A DNA stretch of 64,000 nucleotides from Paenibacillus sp. PAMC 26794 (GTDB taxonomy: Bacteria > Bacillota > Bacilli > Paenibacillales > Paenibacillaceae), in the NCBI RefSeq assembly GCF_000316035.1, contig NZ_ANHX01000002.1:62001-126000 (forward strand), read 5' to 3'. The notes under the pieces were generated by a model. It was not told where the DNA came from. It saw only the letters and a program-made list of their open reading frames with translations, and did no database searches. Position 1 is the first letter of the stretch. Each line of letters starts with the position of its first letter. Both the position numbers and the translations under genes were made by a program. Below are positions 1-8,509 of this stretch, piece after piece.

Positions 1-36
1 AAGGGATTCTTTCTTGGTGTTGAATTGGTCTGACAT
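1..36 (-). CDS. 5' end of a divergent gene (partial)
   Basis: Twelve codons (MSDQFNTKKESL) start at an ATG whose complement lies at 34-36 and run off the window edge. A purine-rich RBS (GAAGGAAA on the minus strand) precedes the ATG by a normal spacing, which is why I accept it as a true start. The gene is divergent from galK and shares the roughly 150-base promoter region with it. Too little is visible to name the product; a regulator or alpha-galactosidase would be reasonable neighbours of gal genes, but that is a guess. Confidence 0.55.
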   Translation of the reverse strand, partial: MSDQFNTKKESL

Positions 37-118
37 GGTCGTTTCCTTCTTTCCGGGATGCTCCGATCATTATACGCCTTAAGGTCACATTTATCCATAT
101 GAAACACACATGGTTGCA

Positions 119-147
119 TTACAAGAGGCACCGCTTTCTTATATAAT
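119..147 (+). promoter_or_regulatory. sigma-A-type promoter of the gal operon
   Basis: TTACAA at 119-124 and a perfect TATAAT at 142-147 are separated by 17 bases, about 40 bases before galK. No clear cre or GalR operator was recognised. Confidence 0.65.
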
Positions 148-189
148 AACATTAAGAAAACCACAACAACGAGGCGAGGTGCACCAGCA

Positions 190-1371
190 GTGAACGTAAC
201 TGAATTGAAACAAAAGTTTATTGAGAAGTACGGAGAGAGTGGAGCGGACATCCGTGTATTTCATGCCCCTGGGCGTGTGAATCTGATTGGTGAGCACATT
301 GACTATAACGGTGGATACGTGCTTCCGGCAGCACTTGAATTCGGAACAACTTTGATCATTCGTGAGCGTCAGGACAACAAGTTGCAACTGGCTTCCACGA
401 ACATGTCTTATGAAGGGGTACTAGACACTTCCTCCATCGGTAAGGAAAAAACCGGAGAATGGACCGACTATCCTGTAGGTGTCATGGTTGAATTGCAAGG
501 CAAAGGTGTGAATGTAACAAAAGGCTACGACTTCCTGTACCACGGGGAGATTCCGAACGGGGCAGGACTTTCATCATCCGCATCTCTGGAGGTACTTACC
601 GGATTTGCGATTCAGTCTCTGGAGGGTGTATCGGATATTGACACGGTTCAACTGGCGCTTTTGTCCCAGAAAGCGGAAAATGAGTTCGTAGGTGTCAACT
701 GTGGAATCATGGATCAGTTCGCTGTCGCAAACGGTGCACAGGATCACGCGATCCTGCTGATGTGTGACACACTGGAGTACGAAAAGGTTCCTTTCCGTAC
801 AGGCTCCTACAAATTGGTCATCGGTAACACAAACAAACGCCGGGGTCTGGTGGATTCGGCTTATAATGAACGTCGCTCCCAATGCGAGCAGGCACTTGCC
901 ATCTTGAAGGAACAGCTGCCTGCACTGAATTACCTGGCTCAATTGACGCCAGAGCAGTTCATAACACTACAGGATCAGATTAAGGATGAGAAAGTAAGAC
1001 AGCGTGCACAACATGTTGTGGAAGAGAACGCTCGTGTGCTCGCATCGGTCGAAGCATTGCAGGGTAATGATCTGGAAACCTTCGGCAAGCTGATGAATGC
1101 TTCTCATGAATCGCTTCGTGACTTGTACGAAGTAAGCTGTGATGAACTGGACGTTATGGTTGAAGAAGCTCAGCGGATTCCAGGCACGCTTGGTGCTCGG
1201 ATGACTGGTGCAGGATTTGGCGGTTGTACCGTATCACTTGTGCATGAAGATGATGTCGAGCGTTTTGTAAGTGAAGTGGGCGCTGCATATGAAGCGCGTA
1301 CCCGTCTCAAAGGTGATTTCTATGTATGCGGTGTAGGCGACGGTGTTAAAGAATTGAAGGAGGCGAAGTAA
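190..1371 (+). CDS. galK: galactokinase
   Basis: GHMP-family kinase that phosphorylates galactose to galactose-1-phosphate, the first step of the cytoplasmic Leloir pathway. The 393-residue protein has the galactokinase signature GRVNLIGEHIDYNGG at residues 28-42, the phosphate-binding loop GAGLSSSA at 124-131 and the C-terminal GHMP motif TGAGFGGC near residue 340. The start is GTG, placed behind the purine-rich AGGCGAGGTG. It is first in a galK-galE-galT operon, with galE starting one base after its stop. Length and motifs are normal for the family, so the call is secure. Confidence 0.97.
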   Translation: MNVTELKQKFIEKYGESGADIRVFHAPGRVNLIGEHIDYNGGYVLPAALEFGTTLIIRERQDNKLQLASTNMSYEGVLDTSSIGKEKTGEWTDYPVGVMVELQGKGVNVTKGYDFLYHGEIPNGAGLSSSASLEVLTGFAIQSLEGVSDIDTVQLALLSQKAENEFVGVNCGIMDQFAVANGAQDHAILLMCDTLEYEKVPFRTGSYKLVIGNTNKRRGLVDSAYNERRSQCEQALAILKEQLPALNYLAQLTPEQFITLQDQIKDEKVRQRAQHVVEENARVLASVEALQGNDLETFGKLMNASHESLRDLYEVSCDELDVMVEEAQRIPGTLGARMTGAGFGGCTVSLVHEDDVERFVSEVGAAYEARTRLKGDFYVCGVGDGVKELKEAK

Positions 1372-1372
1372 A

Positions 1373-2362
1373 ATGGCAATTTTGGTGACAGGTGGAGCAG
1401 GGTATATTGGTTCTCATACGGTAGCAGCATTGTTGGAACGTGGAGAAGAGGTTGTTGTACTGGATAACTTGCAGACAGGGCATCGTGAAGCGTTGCTCGG
1501 CGGTAAGTTGTATGAAGGGGATCTGCGTGACAAAGAAATTCTGGCGAAGCTGTTCGCTGAGAATTCAATCGATGCAGTCATTCACTTTGCAGCCAACTCA
1601 CTCGTAGGCGAGAGTATGAAAGACCCGGTTAAATATTATGACAACAACGTGTTTGGTACACTCTGTCTGTTGGAAGCGATGAATGCAGCGAACGTACGCC
1701 GCATCGTCTTCTCCTCTACAGCAGCTACCTACGGTGAGCCTGAGAAAGTGCCAATCGAAGAGAGTGATCGTACAGAACCAACCAACGTATACGGCGAAAC
1801 AAAGCTGATGATGGAACGCATGATGTCATGGTTCGATAAAGTTCAGGATATTAAATACGTCTCCCTGCGTTACTTCAATGCAGCCGGTGCTCATGACAGC
1901 GGTAAAATTGGTGAAGATCACCAGCCAGAGAGTCATTTGATTCCACTCGTTCTGCAAACGGCTTTGAAACAACGTCCGCACATCGCCGTGTTTGGTGACG
2001 ACTATGCAACAGAAGATGGCACATGTATCCGTGACTATATCCACGTGAGCGACTTGGCTGATGCACATCTGCGTGCAGTAGATTATCTTCGCAAAGGTGA
2101 GAACAGTAATGTGTTTAACCTGGGTAACGGCACAGGATTCTCGGTAAAACAAGTGATTGAAACAGCCAAAAAAGTGACTGGCCTTGATATCCCGGTTGTA
2201 CAGGAGCCACGTCGTGCAGGTGACCCGGCTGTGCTGGTAGCTTCATCTGCGAAAGCGAGATCCGTCCTGGGCTGGAATCCGAAATGGACCAATCTGGAAG
2301 ATGTCATTCAAAGCGCTTGGAGCTGGCACCAATCACGTCCTGACGGATATGGAAAAAACTAG
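1373..2362 (+). CDS. galE: UDP-glucose 4-epimerase
   Basis: NAD-dependent extended short-chain dehydrogenase that interconverts UDP-galactose and UDP-glucose, regenerating the acceptor nucleotide for GalT. The 329 residues begin with the Rossmann motif GGAGYIGS (7-14); the catalytic pair is Tyr140 and Lys144 in YGETK, with the Ser/Thr of FSSTAATYG near 115. An AAGGAGG RBS lies inside the end of galK, so the two are translationally close. It may also supply UDP-galactose for cell-surface polysaccharide. Typical length; no anomalies. Confidence 0.97.
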   Translation: MAILVTGGAGYIGSHTVAALLERGEEVVVLDNLQTGHREALLGGKLYEGDLRDKEILAKLFAENSIDAVIHFAANSLVGESMKDPVKYYDNNVFGTLCLLEAMNAANVRRIVFSSTAATYGEPEKVPIEESDRTEPTNVYGETKLMMERMMSWFDKVQDIKYVSLRYFNAAGAHDSGKIGEDHQPESHLIPLVLQTALKQRPHIAVFGDDYATEDGTCIRDYIHVSDLADAHLRAVDYLRKGENSNVFNLGNGTGFSVKQVIETAKKVTGLDIPVVQEPRRAGDPAVLVASSAKARSVLGWNPKWTNLEDVIQSAWSWHQSRPDGYGKN

Positions 2363-2376
2363 GAGGCGAATACCTT

Positions 2377-3975
2377 ATGTCACAGACTCAACTTGCAGCA
2401 GGTGCCACAGAGCGGACACCGGAGCAGCAGGAAGCACTGCATGCCATTGAACGTCTGGTTGCATTTGCCTTGCAGAAACAATTAATCGAGGAAGCGGATT
2501 GGGATTATAGCCGCAACCTCCTGCTGGAACAATTCGGATTCTCAGAGCCTTATGCCGGCGAGTTGGACACGACTGTGCCCGATGGCCCACAGGCTATGCT
2601 GGATACGTTGATCGATTATGGATTTTCCATTGGACTCATTCCTGAAAATAGTGATACATTCCGTGATTTGCTGGATGCCAAAATCATGGGTCATTTGATG
2701 GCACGCCCATCCGAAGTGGTACGCGCATTCCGCCACACGGAGCAGACGGAAGGCATTGAGGCGGCCACATCCCAATTCTATGACTTGTCGATTAACTCCA
2801 ACTACATCCGGATGGACCGGATATCGAAGAACGTTTACTGGACTCAGGACACGGCCTATGGAGACATGGAGATTACTATCAACCTGTCAAAACCGGAGAA
2901 AAGTCCAAAGGAAATTGCCATGGCGAAATTGCTTCCGCCGCCGGTATATCCAAAATGCCAGCTGTGTCGTGAAAATTTAGGTTATGCTGGTCGGGTGAAT
3001 CACCCGGCCCGCCAGAATCTGAGAGTTATTCCGCTGGAACTTAACAACGAGCCTTGGTTGTTCCAATACTCGCCGTATGTGTACTACAACGAGCACTGCA
3101 TCATTTTCCATCATGATCATGTGCCGATGAAACTGACCAAAGATACGCTGCGCAGACTGCTTGCCTTTGTCGGGGAGTATCCGCATTACTTTATCGGATC
3201 TAATGCGGATCTGCCGATCGTAGGTGGATCCATTCTGACACATGACCATTTCCAAGGTGGTCGTCATACATTCGCCATTCAAAATGCACAGCCAGAGGCG
3301 GTCTTCCGCCATGCGGATGCACCTGGACTTACATTGAGTCTTGTGAAATGGCCAATGTCCGTCATGCGTCTGGCCTCACACGATCCTGCAGAGCTGCTAG
3401 AAGTGGGTAACGCTGTATATGAAGCGTGGAAGGTCTACAGTGATTCTGCTGTGGATATCGAAGCATTCAGTGAAGTGGACGGCGAACAGGTACCACACAA
3501 TACGGTAACACCAATCGTTCGTCGTAGTGCAGACGGTGGCTACGAGATGGATCTCGTATTGCGTAATAATCGTACGAATGATGTGCATCCTGAAGGGATT
3601 TTCCATCCGCACCGTGAAATGCACCATCTGAAGAAAGAAAACATTGGTCTGATCGAAGTGATGGGACTTGCCATCCTGCCAGGTCGTTTGAAAGAAGAAC
3701 TGGACAGTATCGCGGATATCCTCGCTGGCGATGCCAAGCTTGCTGAAGCCGCCAAAGCTTCTGATCATGTGTTGAACAAACATCTGGGCTGGGCGGAAGA
3801 ATTGATTGAACGGTTTGGTCCTAACCTGGACAAAGAACAAGCCGTTGCTATTGTACAGCAGGAAGTCGGCTTGAAATTTGCCGAGATTCTGGAGCATGCA
3901 GGTGTCTACAAATATGATGAAGCAGGACGCCAGGCTTTCCGTCGTTTTGTAAGCAGCATGGGATACACTGAATAG
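2377..3975 (+). CDS. galT: UDP-glucose--hexose-1-phosphate uridylyltransferase, class II
   Basis: Transfers UMP between UDP-glucose and galactose-1-phosphate, closing the Leloir cycle. At 532 residues it belongs to the long Firmicute type rather than the roughly 350-residue E. coli type. The conserved histidine-rich segment HDHFQGGRH lies at residues 289-297, and a CxxC-like pair (PKCQLC) occurs near residue 195. The gene begins 14 bases after galE behind an AGGAGG-like RBS and is followed by a strong terminator, so it ends the operon. Confidence 0.95.
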   Translation: MSQTQLAAGATERTPEQQEALHAIERLVAFALQKQLIEEADWDYSRNLLLEQFGFSEPYAGELDTTVPDGPQAMLDTLIDYGFSIGLIPENSDTFRDLLDAKIMGHLMARPSEVVRAFRHTEQTEGIEAATSQFYDLSINSNYIRMDRISKNVYWTQDTAYGDMEITINLSKPEKSPKEIAMAKLLPPPVYPKCQLCRENLGYAGRVNHPARQNLRVIPLELNNEPWLFQYSPYVYYNEHCIIFHHDHVPMKLTKDTLRRLLAFVGEYPHYFIGSNADLPIVGGSILTHDHFQGGRHTFAIQNAQPEAVFRHADAPGLTLSLVKWPMSVMRLASHDPAELLEVGNAVYEAWKVYSDSAVDIEAFSEVDGEQVPHNTVTPIVRRSADGGYEMDLVLRNNRTNDVHPEGIFHPHREMHHLKKENIGLIEVMGLAILPGRLKEELDSIADILAGDAKLAEAAKASDHVLNKHLGWAEELIERFGPNLDKEQAVAIVQQEVGLKFAEILEHAGVYKYDEAGRQAFRRFVSSMGYTE

Positions 3976-3990
3976 ACATGTATAACGATG

Positions 3991-4022
3991 AACACCAGCC
4001 CCATGCGGAGGCTGGTGTTTTT
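3991..4022 (+). terminator. terminator of galKET
   Basis: A perfect 10-bp stem (AACACCAGCC with GGCTGGTGTT) and a T-run start 15 bases after the galT stop. Confidence 0.9.
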
Positions 4023-4045
4023 GTCGTTCTTGACATTTGTGTGCA

Positions 4046-4074
4046 TTGGAAAGAACTTCCGGGCCAGTTATAAT
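4046..4074 (+). promoter_or_regulatory. sigma-A-type promoter of the flavoprotein gene
   Basis: TTGGAA (4046-4051) and TATAAT (4069-4074) with a 17-base spacer, 50 bases before the start codon. Confidence 0.6.
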
Positions 4075-4125
4075 GGAGAGAAGTCCTAGATTACCACAAT
4101 AAATTGAGGGAATGGGGGTACTGAA

Positions 4126-4713
4126 TTGGAAAAGCAGGCATTGAATATTCCGTTGATTACAGATGCTGAGGAGCTGCAAGGCATGGTGGGAGAACCGCAT
4201 GAACATGTGCGTAACAAGGCAATTTCATTTGTGGATTCACATGTTCAGAACTTTATATCCATGTCACCATTATTTTTTCTCTCCACATCCGATCGTGCTG
4301 GAAAAAGTGATGTGTCACCTCGGGGTGATGGAGCGGGATTCGTAAAAGTGTATGATACATACCGGCTCGTCTATCCCGAACGCCCAGGCAATCGGCGGAT
4401 AGACTCCTTGTTGAACATTTTGTCTAACCCTGGCATTGGTATGCTCTTTTTGATTCCGGGTCTGAATGAAGTGCTGCGTATTAATGGCACAGCATCCATT
4501 ACTAAGGATGAGGAATTCATCGCCAGTATGGGCTGGAGTGGTAAAACCATAGGTGCAGCTGTCATTGTAGATGTGGAAGAGTGTTTTATCCATTGTCCGC
4601 GGGCATTCAAACAGGCTGGATTATGGGCCTCAGAAACATGGGTAGATGCTGAAAATTTGCCTTCAACGAGCGAGATGTTTCGAGCCCATTTGAAGATTAA
4701 CGGGTTGTTATAA
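4126..4713 (+). CDS. pyridoxamine 5'-phosphate oxidase-like FMN-binding protein
   Basis: A 195-residue split-barrel flavoprotein resembling the MSMEG_1061/DR2398-type PPOX subfamily. Visible features are the N-terminal helix with HVRNKAISFVD, the strand SPLFFLSTSDRAGKSDVSPRGD (read in two parts around residues 49-70) typical of FMN phosphate binding, and the late IDSLLNILSNPGIGMLF segment. The family binds FMN or F420 and reduces small substrates; the substrate here cannot be read from sequence. The start is TTG behind AGGGAATGGGGGT. It is a single gene with its own promoter. Confidence 0.8.
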   Translation: MEKQALNIPLITDAEELQGMVGEPHEHVRNKAISFVDSHVQNFISMSPLFFLSTSDRAGKSDVSPRGDGAGFVKVYDTYRLVYPERPGNRRIDSLLNILSNPGIGMLFLIPGLNEVLRINGTASITKDEEFIASMGWSGKTIGAAVIVDVEECFIHCPRAFKQAGLWASETWVDAENLPSTSEMFRAHLKINGLL

Positions 4714-4730
4714 AGTGAGTGACTATCGAT

Positions 4731-4759
4731 TTGTTTTTCTATAAACGGGGTACTATAAT
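4731..4759 (+). promoter_or_regulatory. sigma-A-type promoter of the alcohol dehydrogenase
   Basis: TTGTTT (4731-4736) and a perfect TATAAT (4754-4759) with a 17-base spacer, about 45 bases before the start codon. Confidence 0.6.
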
Positions 4760-4805
4760 TGGAGTTGCACTAAAATTCTAAACTCCATTGGAGGCGACAA
4801 TAGAT

Positions 4806-5969
4806 ATGAGATCTTTCCAATTCTATAATCCAACCCGACTGATTTTCGGTAAAGGACAACTGGAAGCATTAAAGACAGAAGTGCCGAAATACGGTAAACG
4901 GGTTCTGCTTGTATATGGTGGCGGTAGTATCAAACGCAGTGGTCTATACGATCAAGTGATCGGATTGCTTAAGGAAGCTGGAGCAGAAGTGACTGAACTG
5001 GCAGGTGTGGAACCTAACCCGCGTCTTTCTACGGTGCATAAAGGGGTAGACCTCTGTAAAACAAATAACATCGACCTGATCCTCGCTGTAGGTGGCGGTA
5101 GTGTACTAGACTGCTCCAAAGCCATTGCGGTAGGTGCCAAATATGATGGCGATATGTGGGATTTTGCTCAGCGCAAAGCCGTTGCACAGGACGCTCTTCC
5201 ACTCGGTACCGTATTGACCATGGCGGCAACGGGTTCGGAAATGAACTCCGGTTCGGTTATTACGAATCAGGATACACAAGAAAAATTGGGTTGGGGTAGC
5301 GCTTATTCATTCCCTGCTTTCTCCATCCTGGATCCGGTGAATACATACACTGTTCCACTGGACCAAACGGTATATGGTATGGTGGATATGATGTCCCACG
5401 TATTGGAGCATTACTTCCATCTGGATGCCAATACACCGGTTCAACTCGGCTTCTGTGAGACGATTCTGCGTACTGTCATGGAATCAGCGCCTCGTCTGGT
5501 TGAAGACCTGGAGAACTATGAACTGCGCGAAACGATTCTGTATTGCGGAACAATGGCACTGAATGGCGTGCTGAATATGGGTCTCGCAGGCGACTGGGCA
5601 ACACATAATATTGAACACGCGGTATCCGCAGTGTATGATATCCCACACGGCGGTGGACTTGCAATCTTGTTCCCACACTGGATGAAACATAACCTGGATG
5701 TCAATGTGGATCGATTCAAACGTCTGGCGATCAATGTATTCGAAGTGAATCCTGAAGGCAAGTCGGACAGACAGATTGCCGAAGAAGGTATTGATGCGCT
5801 CAGCAAATTCTGGACATCCATTGGTGCCCCTAACCGTTTGGCTGATTACGATATCGATGATAGCCAGATCGACGTAATGGCAGACAAAGCTATGCTGTTT
5901 GGCCCATTCGGTAATTTCAAGAAACTGCAACGAGAAGATGTTGTATCCATCTACAAGGCTTCTCTGTAA
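4806..5969 (+). CDS. iron-containing alcohol dehydrogenase (butanol dehydrogenase-like)
   Basis: Group III metal-dependent NAD(P)H alcohol dehydrogenase, close in type to YugJ/YugK and clostridial BdhA. The 387-residue protein has the nucleotide-binding [11 protein letters not shown] segment near residue 96, metal-ligand histidines in HVLEH (198-202) and the HGGG motif near 281. I chose ATG 4806 rather than the upstream in-frame TTG at 4788, because GGAGG at 4790-4794 is correctly spaced only for 4806. The enzyme probably reduces C3-C6 aldehydes in fermentation or detoxification. It is monocistronic. Confidence 0.93.
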   Translation: MRSFQFYNPTRLIFGKGQLEALKTEVPKYGKRVLLVYGGGSIKRSGLYDQVIGLLKEAGAEVTELAGVEPNPRLSTVHKGVDLCKTNNIDLILAVGGGSVLDCSKAIAVGAKYDGDMWDFAQRKAVAQDALPLGTVLTMAATGSEMNSGSVITNQDTQEKLGWGSAYSFPAFSILDPVNTYTVPLDQTVYGMVDMMSHVLEHYFHLDANTPVQLGFCETILRTVMESAPRLVEDLENYELRETILYCGTMALNGVLNMGLAGDWATHNIEHAVSAVYDIPHGGGLAILFPHWMKHNLDVNVDRFKRLAINVFEVNPEGKSDRQIAEEGIDALSKFWTSIGAPNRLADYDIDDSQIDVMADKAMLFGPFGNFKKLQREDVVSIYKASL

Positions 5970-6014
5970 TTCTATAATCACTGACAAGTGAACGGACACA
6001 TCCTGTTGTCCAAT

Positions 6015-6053
6015 AACCGCAAGTCTCCTTCATGGGGGCTTGCGGTTTTTTTA
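6015..6053 (+). terminator. terminator after the alcohol dehydrogenase
   Basis: AACCGCAAG pairs with CTTGCGGTT, extended by a G-rich inner stem, followed by seven Ts. Confidence 0.9.
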
Positions 6054-6098
6054 TGTAATACCCATTATCGGGTTCAGAATACATTTGAGGAAAGATTT

Positions 6099-6124
6099 TG
6101 AAACATTTTGATGTTAGCTACGTA
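6099..6124 (+). promoter_or_regulatory. sigma-W-type ECF promoter of the nfeD-flotillin operon
   Basis: TGAAAC at 6099-6104 and CGTA at 6121-6124 are separated by exactly 16 bases, matching the B. subtilis sigma-W consensus. In B. subtilis the equivalent yuaF-floT-yuaI operon is sigma-W dependent. Confidence 0.8.
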
Positions 6125-6187
6125 TTTATTTACATGTGGAATGCTCAGTTAGGATGAATTTGCGGCAGAGGAGAGGAGGAACAGGGG

Positions 6188-6724
6188 ATGGAGACAATTT
6201 ATTGGGGGTGTCTGATCGGAGGAGCAATATTTGCGGTTGTCAGCCTTGTGCTGGGTGACTTGATTGACGGCTTGCTGGACGGAGCCTTCGAAATGCCAGG
6301 TCTTGATTTTTTCAAACCCGTTGTGCTAGCTGGTTCCATTACAACCTTCGGTGGGGCAGGCATAATGCTGACACGTTATAGTTCATTAAGTGCAATGTCG
6401 GGTCTAATATTATCCCTGCTTATAGGTATTGCTGCAGCCATGCTGGTATTCTTCGCATATATCAAACCGATGCGTAACAGCGATGTCTCGATTGCATTTT
6501 CAATGAAAGAGTTATCTGGGAAAATTGGGGAAATCACCATTCCGGTGCCGGAAAAAGGTTTTGGCGAAGTGATGATTCGTTTTGCTTCCGGTAGTACGAT
6601 TCAAACGGCATCCAGTTTTGAACACCTCCCCATTGCGGCGGGAGCGCGTGTTGTCGTGGTAGATGTTGTAGATGGTGTATTGCGTGTATCGGAATGGGAT
6701 GAAAATGTACTTAAAGATTTATAA
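6188..6724 (+). CDS. yuaF: NfeD-family membrane protein (YuaF-like)
   Basis: A 178-residue membrane protein that usually partners flotillin. Hydrophobic segments occur at about residues 7-22, 37-58 and 65-90, followed by a soluble OB-fold-like C-terminal domain (about 105-178) with the alternating beta pattern GKIGEITIPVPEKGFGEVMIRF in its first half. The start has the RBS GAGGAGGAA. It lies 63 bases before the flotillin gene in the same order as B. subtilis yuaF-floT. It probably helps membrane-stress adaptation and flotillin-domain assembly; this is family-based. Confidence 0.88.
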   Translation: METIYWGCLIGGAIFAVVSLVLGDLIDGLLDGAFEMPGLDFFKPVVLAGSITTFGGAGIMLTRYSSLSAMSGLILSLLIGIAAAMLVFFAYIKPMRNSDVSIAFSMKELSGKIGEITIPVPEKGFGEVMIRFASGSTIQTASSFEHLPIAAGARVVVVDVVDGVLRVSEWDENVLKDL

Positions 6725-6787
6725 AGTAGTTTAATCACCTAAGTAGTTTAAGCACTCATCATGAATGAATAAGGGGAGAGATGTGGA

Positions 6788-8344
6788 ATGGAAAATTTGA
6801 ATTTGAATTGGGATGTTTTGTTGATTCCTATAGTTGTAGTCGGAGTCATTTTAATTTTAGGTCTGGCTTTCTGGGCGAGATACAAAACGGTTGGGCCGGA
6901 TGAAGCGATGATCGTTACGGGATCATTCCTGGGAAGTAAAAATATTTCCGATGATGACTCTGGCCGGAAAATTAAAATTGTTCGTGGTGGCGGTGCATTT
7001 ATCCTGCCGATCTTCCAGCAATCAGAGTTCATCTCCTTGTTGTCCCACAAGCTGGATGTCTCCACACCTGAAGTGTACACGGAACAGGGTGTTCCAGTTA
7101 TTGCTGACGGTGTCGCTATTATCAAGGTAGGGGGCGCTGTAGAGGACGTTGCTACGGCAGCTGAGCAATTCATCGGTAAACCTGTAGAAGCGCTGAGAAG
7201 CGAAGCACAGGAGGTTCTGGAGGGGCATTTGCGGGCCATCCTTGGTACGATGACGGTGGAAGAAGTATATCGGAACCGGGATCGGTTTGCGCAAGAGGTT
7301 CAAGGCGTAGCAGCTAGAGATCTGAAGAAGATGGGACTGCAAATTGTTTCATTTACCATCAAGGATGTTCGTGACAAACAGGGCTACCTGGATGCTCTCG
7401 GTAAACCGAGAATTGCTGCTGTGAAGCGGGATGCCGAGATTGCTGAAGCCGAAGCGATGCGTGATGCGCGTATTCAGAAGGCCAATGCGGAAGAGCAGGG
7501 TCAAAAAGCAGAGTTGCTGCGTGATACCAATATCGCTGAGGCAGCCAAAGAGAAAGAACTGAAAGTAGCAACATTTAAGCGGGATCAGGATACAGCCAAA
7601 GCGGAAGCCGATCAGGCTTACCATATCCATGAAGCGCGTGCGAGACAGATCGTGGTGGAAGAAGAAATGAAGGTTGAACTCGTTCGCAAAGAACGTGAGA
7701 TTGATCTGCAGGAGAAAGAAATTGTCGTGCGTGAGAAGCAGTATGATGCCGAAGTGAAGAAAAAGGCAGAAGCGGATCGTTATGCGGTAGAGCAGGCTGC
7801 CGAAGCGGATAAAGCCAAAAGAATGCGTGAAGCCGATGCAGTACAGTATTCCATCGAAACACATGCCAAAGCAACAGCTGAACAGAAGCGACTTGAAGGT
7901 CAGGCCATGGCGGATGCAGAACTTGCCAAAGGTACAGCAGACGCAGAAGTTATTCGTTTGCGTGGTCTTGCAGAAGCAGAAGCGAAGGAAAAACTGGCCG
8001 AAGCGTTCCAGAAGTTTGGCGAAGCAGCTGTACTCGATATCATTGTCAAAATGCTGCCTGAACTGGCTGGCAAAATTGCAGAGCCAATTGCATCTATTGA
8101 TAAACTGACGGTGGTAGATACAGGAAAAGGTGAAGGTGCAGCGCGAGTGAGTAACTATGTTACCGAACTTATGGCGACCGCTCCAGAGATGCTCAAGAGT
8201 GTATCCGGCATCGATGTAGAGCAGCTGATTAAAGGCCTTACGAAGTCTAAAACACCTGCGCCAGTTGCCATTCAACAGAGCGAGGCCGTGACAACTCCTT
8301 CTATAATCGACAAGATTGTGGAAAGAGCTGGAGTAGACGAGTAA
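6788..8344 (+). CDS. floT: flotillin-like protein FloT
   Basis: SPFH/PHB-domain scaffold protein of membrane microdomains. The 518 residues start with one hydrophobic membrane-inserting segment (about 9-27), followed by the SPFH domain (about 35-200). A long Ala/Glu-rich coiled coil comes next (about 210-420), rich in the EAEAMRDARIQKANAEE type of heptads, and a C-terminal oligomerisation region ends the protein. It is second in the operon behind the sigma-W-type promoter, so induction by envelope-active compounds is likely. Length matches B. subtilis FloT (about 509). Confidence 0.95.
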   Translation: MENLNLNWDVLLIPIVVVGVILILGLAFWARYKTVGPDEAMIVTGSFLGSKNISDDDSGRKIKIVRGGGAFILPIFQQSEFISLLSHKLDVSTPEVYTEQGVPVIADGVAIIKVGGAVEDVATAAEQFIGKPVEALRSEAQEVLEGHLRAILGTMTVEEVYRNRDRFAQEVQGVAARDLKKMGLQIVSFTIKDVRDKQGYLDALGKPRIAAVKRDAEIAEAEAMRDARIQKANAEEQGQKAELLRDTNIAEAAKEKELKVATFKRDQDTAKAEADQAYHIHEARARQIVVEEEMKVELVRKEREIDLQEKEIVVREKQYDAEVKKKAEADRYAVEQAAEADKAKRMREADAVQYSIETHAKATAEQKRLEGQAMADAELAKGTADAEVIRLRGLAEAEAKEKLAEAFQKFGEAAVLDIIVKMLPELAGKIAEPIASIDKLTVVDTGKGEGAARVSNYVTELMATAPEMLKSVSGIDVEQLIKGLTKSKTPAPVAIQQSEAVTTPSIIDKIVERAGVDE

Positions 8345-8375
8345 GAAGCACTTCGAATCTTGCATGGTTGCTCTA

Positions 8376-8404
8376 TTGACCTTAAGACGAATTTTTGTTA
8401 CTTT
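8376..8404 (+). promoter_or_regulatory. possible promoter near glcT
   Basis: TTGACC and TACTTT with a 17-base spacer. It lies just before the hairpin at 8412, so it would have to transcribe through that hairpin to reach glcT; weak. Confidence 0.3.
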
Positions 8405-8411
8405 TTAAGCG

Positions 8412-8450
8412 AGACGTCCGGCGCGGTTTGCCCGCTCCGGGTGTCTTTTC
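8412..8450 (+). terminator. terminator between floT and glcT
   Basis: AGACGTCCGG pairs with CCGGGTGTCT through two G-U pairs, followed by TTTTCGTT. Confidence 0.7.
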
Positions 8451-8461
8451 GTTCGTAACAG

Positions 8462-8493
8462 GGTGTGACTTAATCACACCTAAGATGGTGTGA
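8462..8493 (+). repeat. three alternating inverted copies of GGTGTGA before glcT
   Basis: GGTGTGA (8462-8468), its complement TCACACC (8474-8480) and GGTGTGA again (8487-8493). The middle copy can pair with either flank, so two hairpins are mutually exclusive, and the second ends five bases before the glcT RBS. It could be a DNA operator or a translational switch. Confidence 0.5.
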
Positions 8494-8509
8494 AAAAGAG
8501 GTGCAAACA

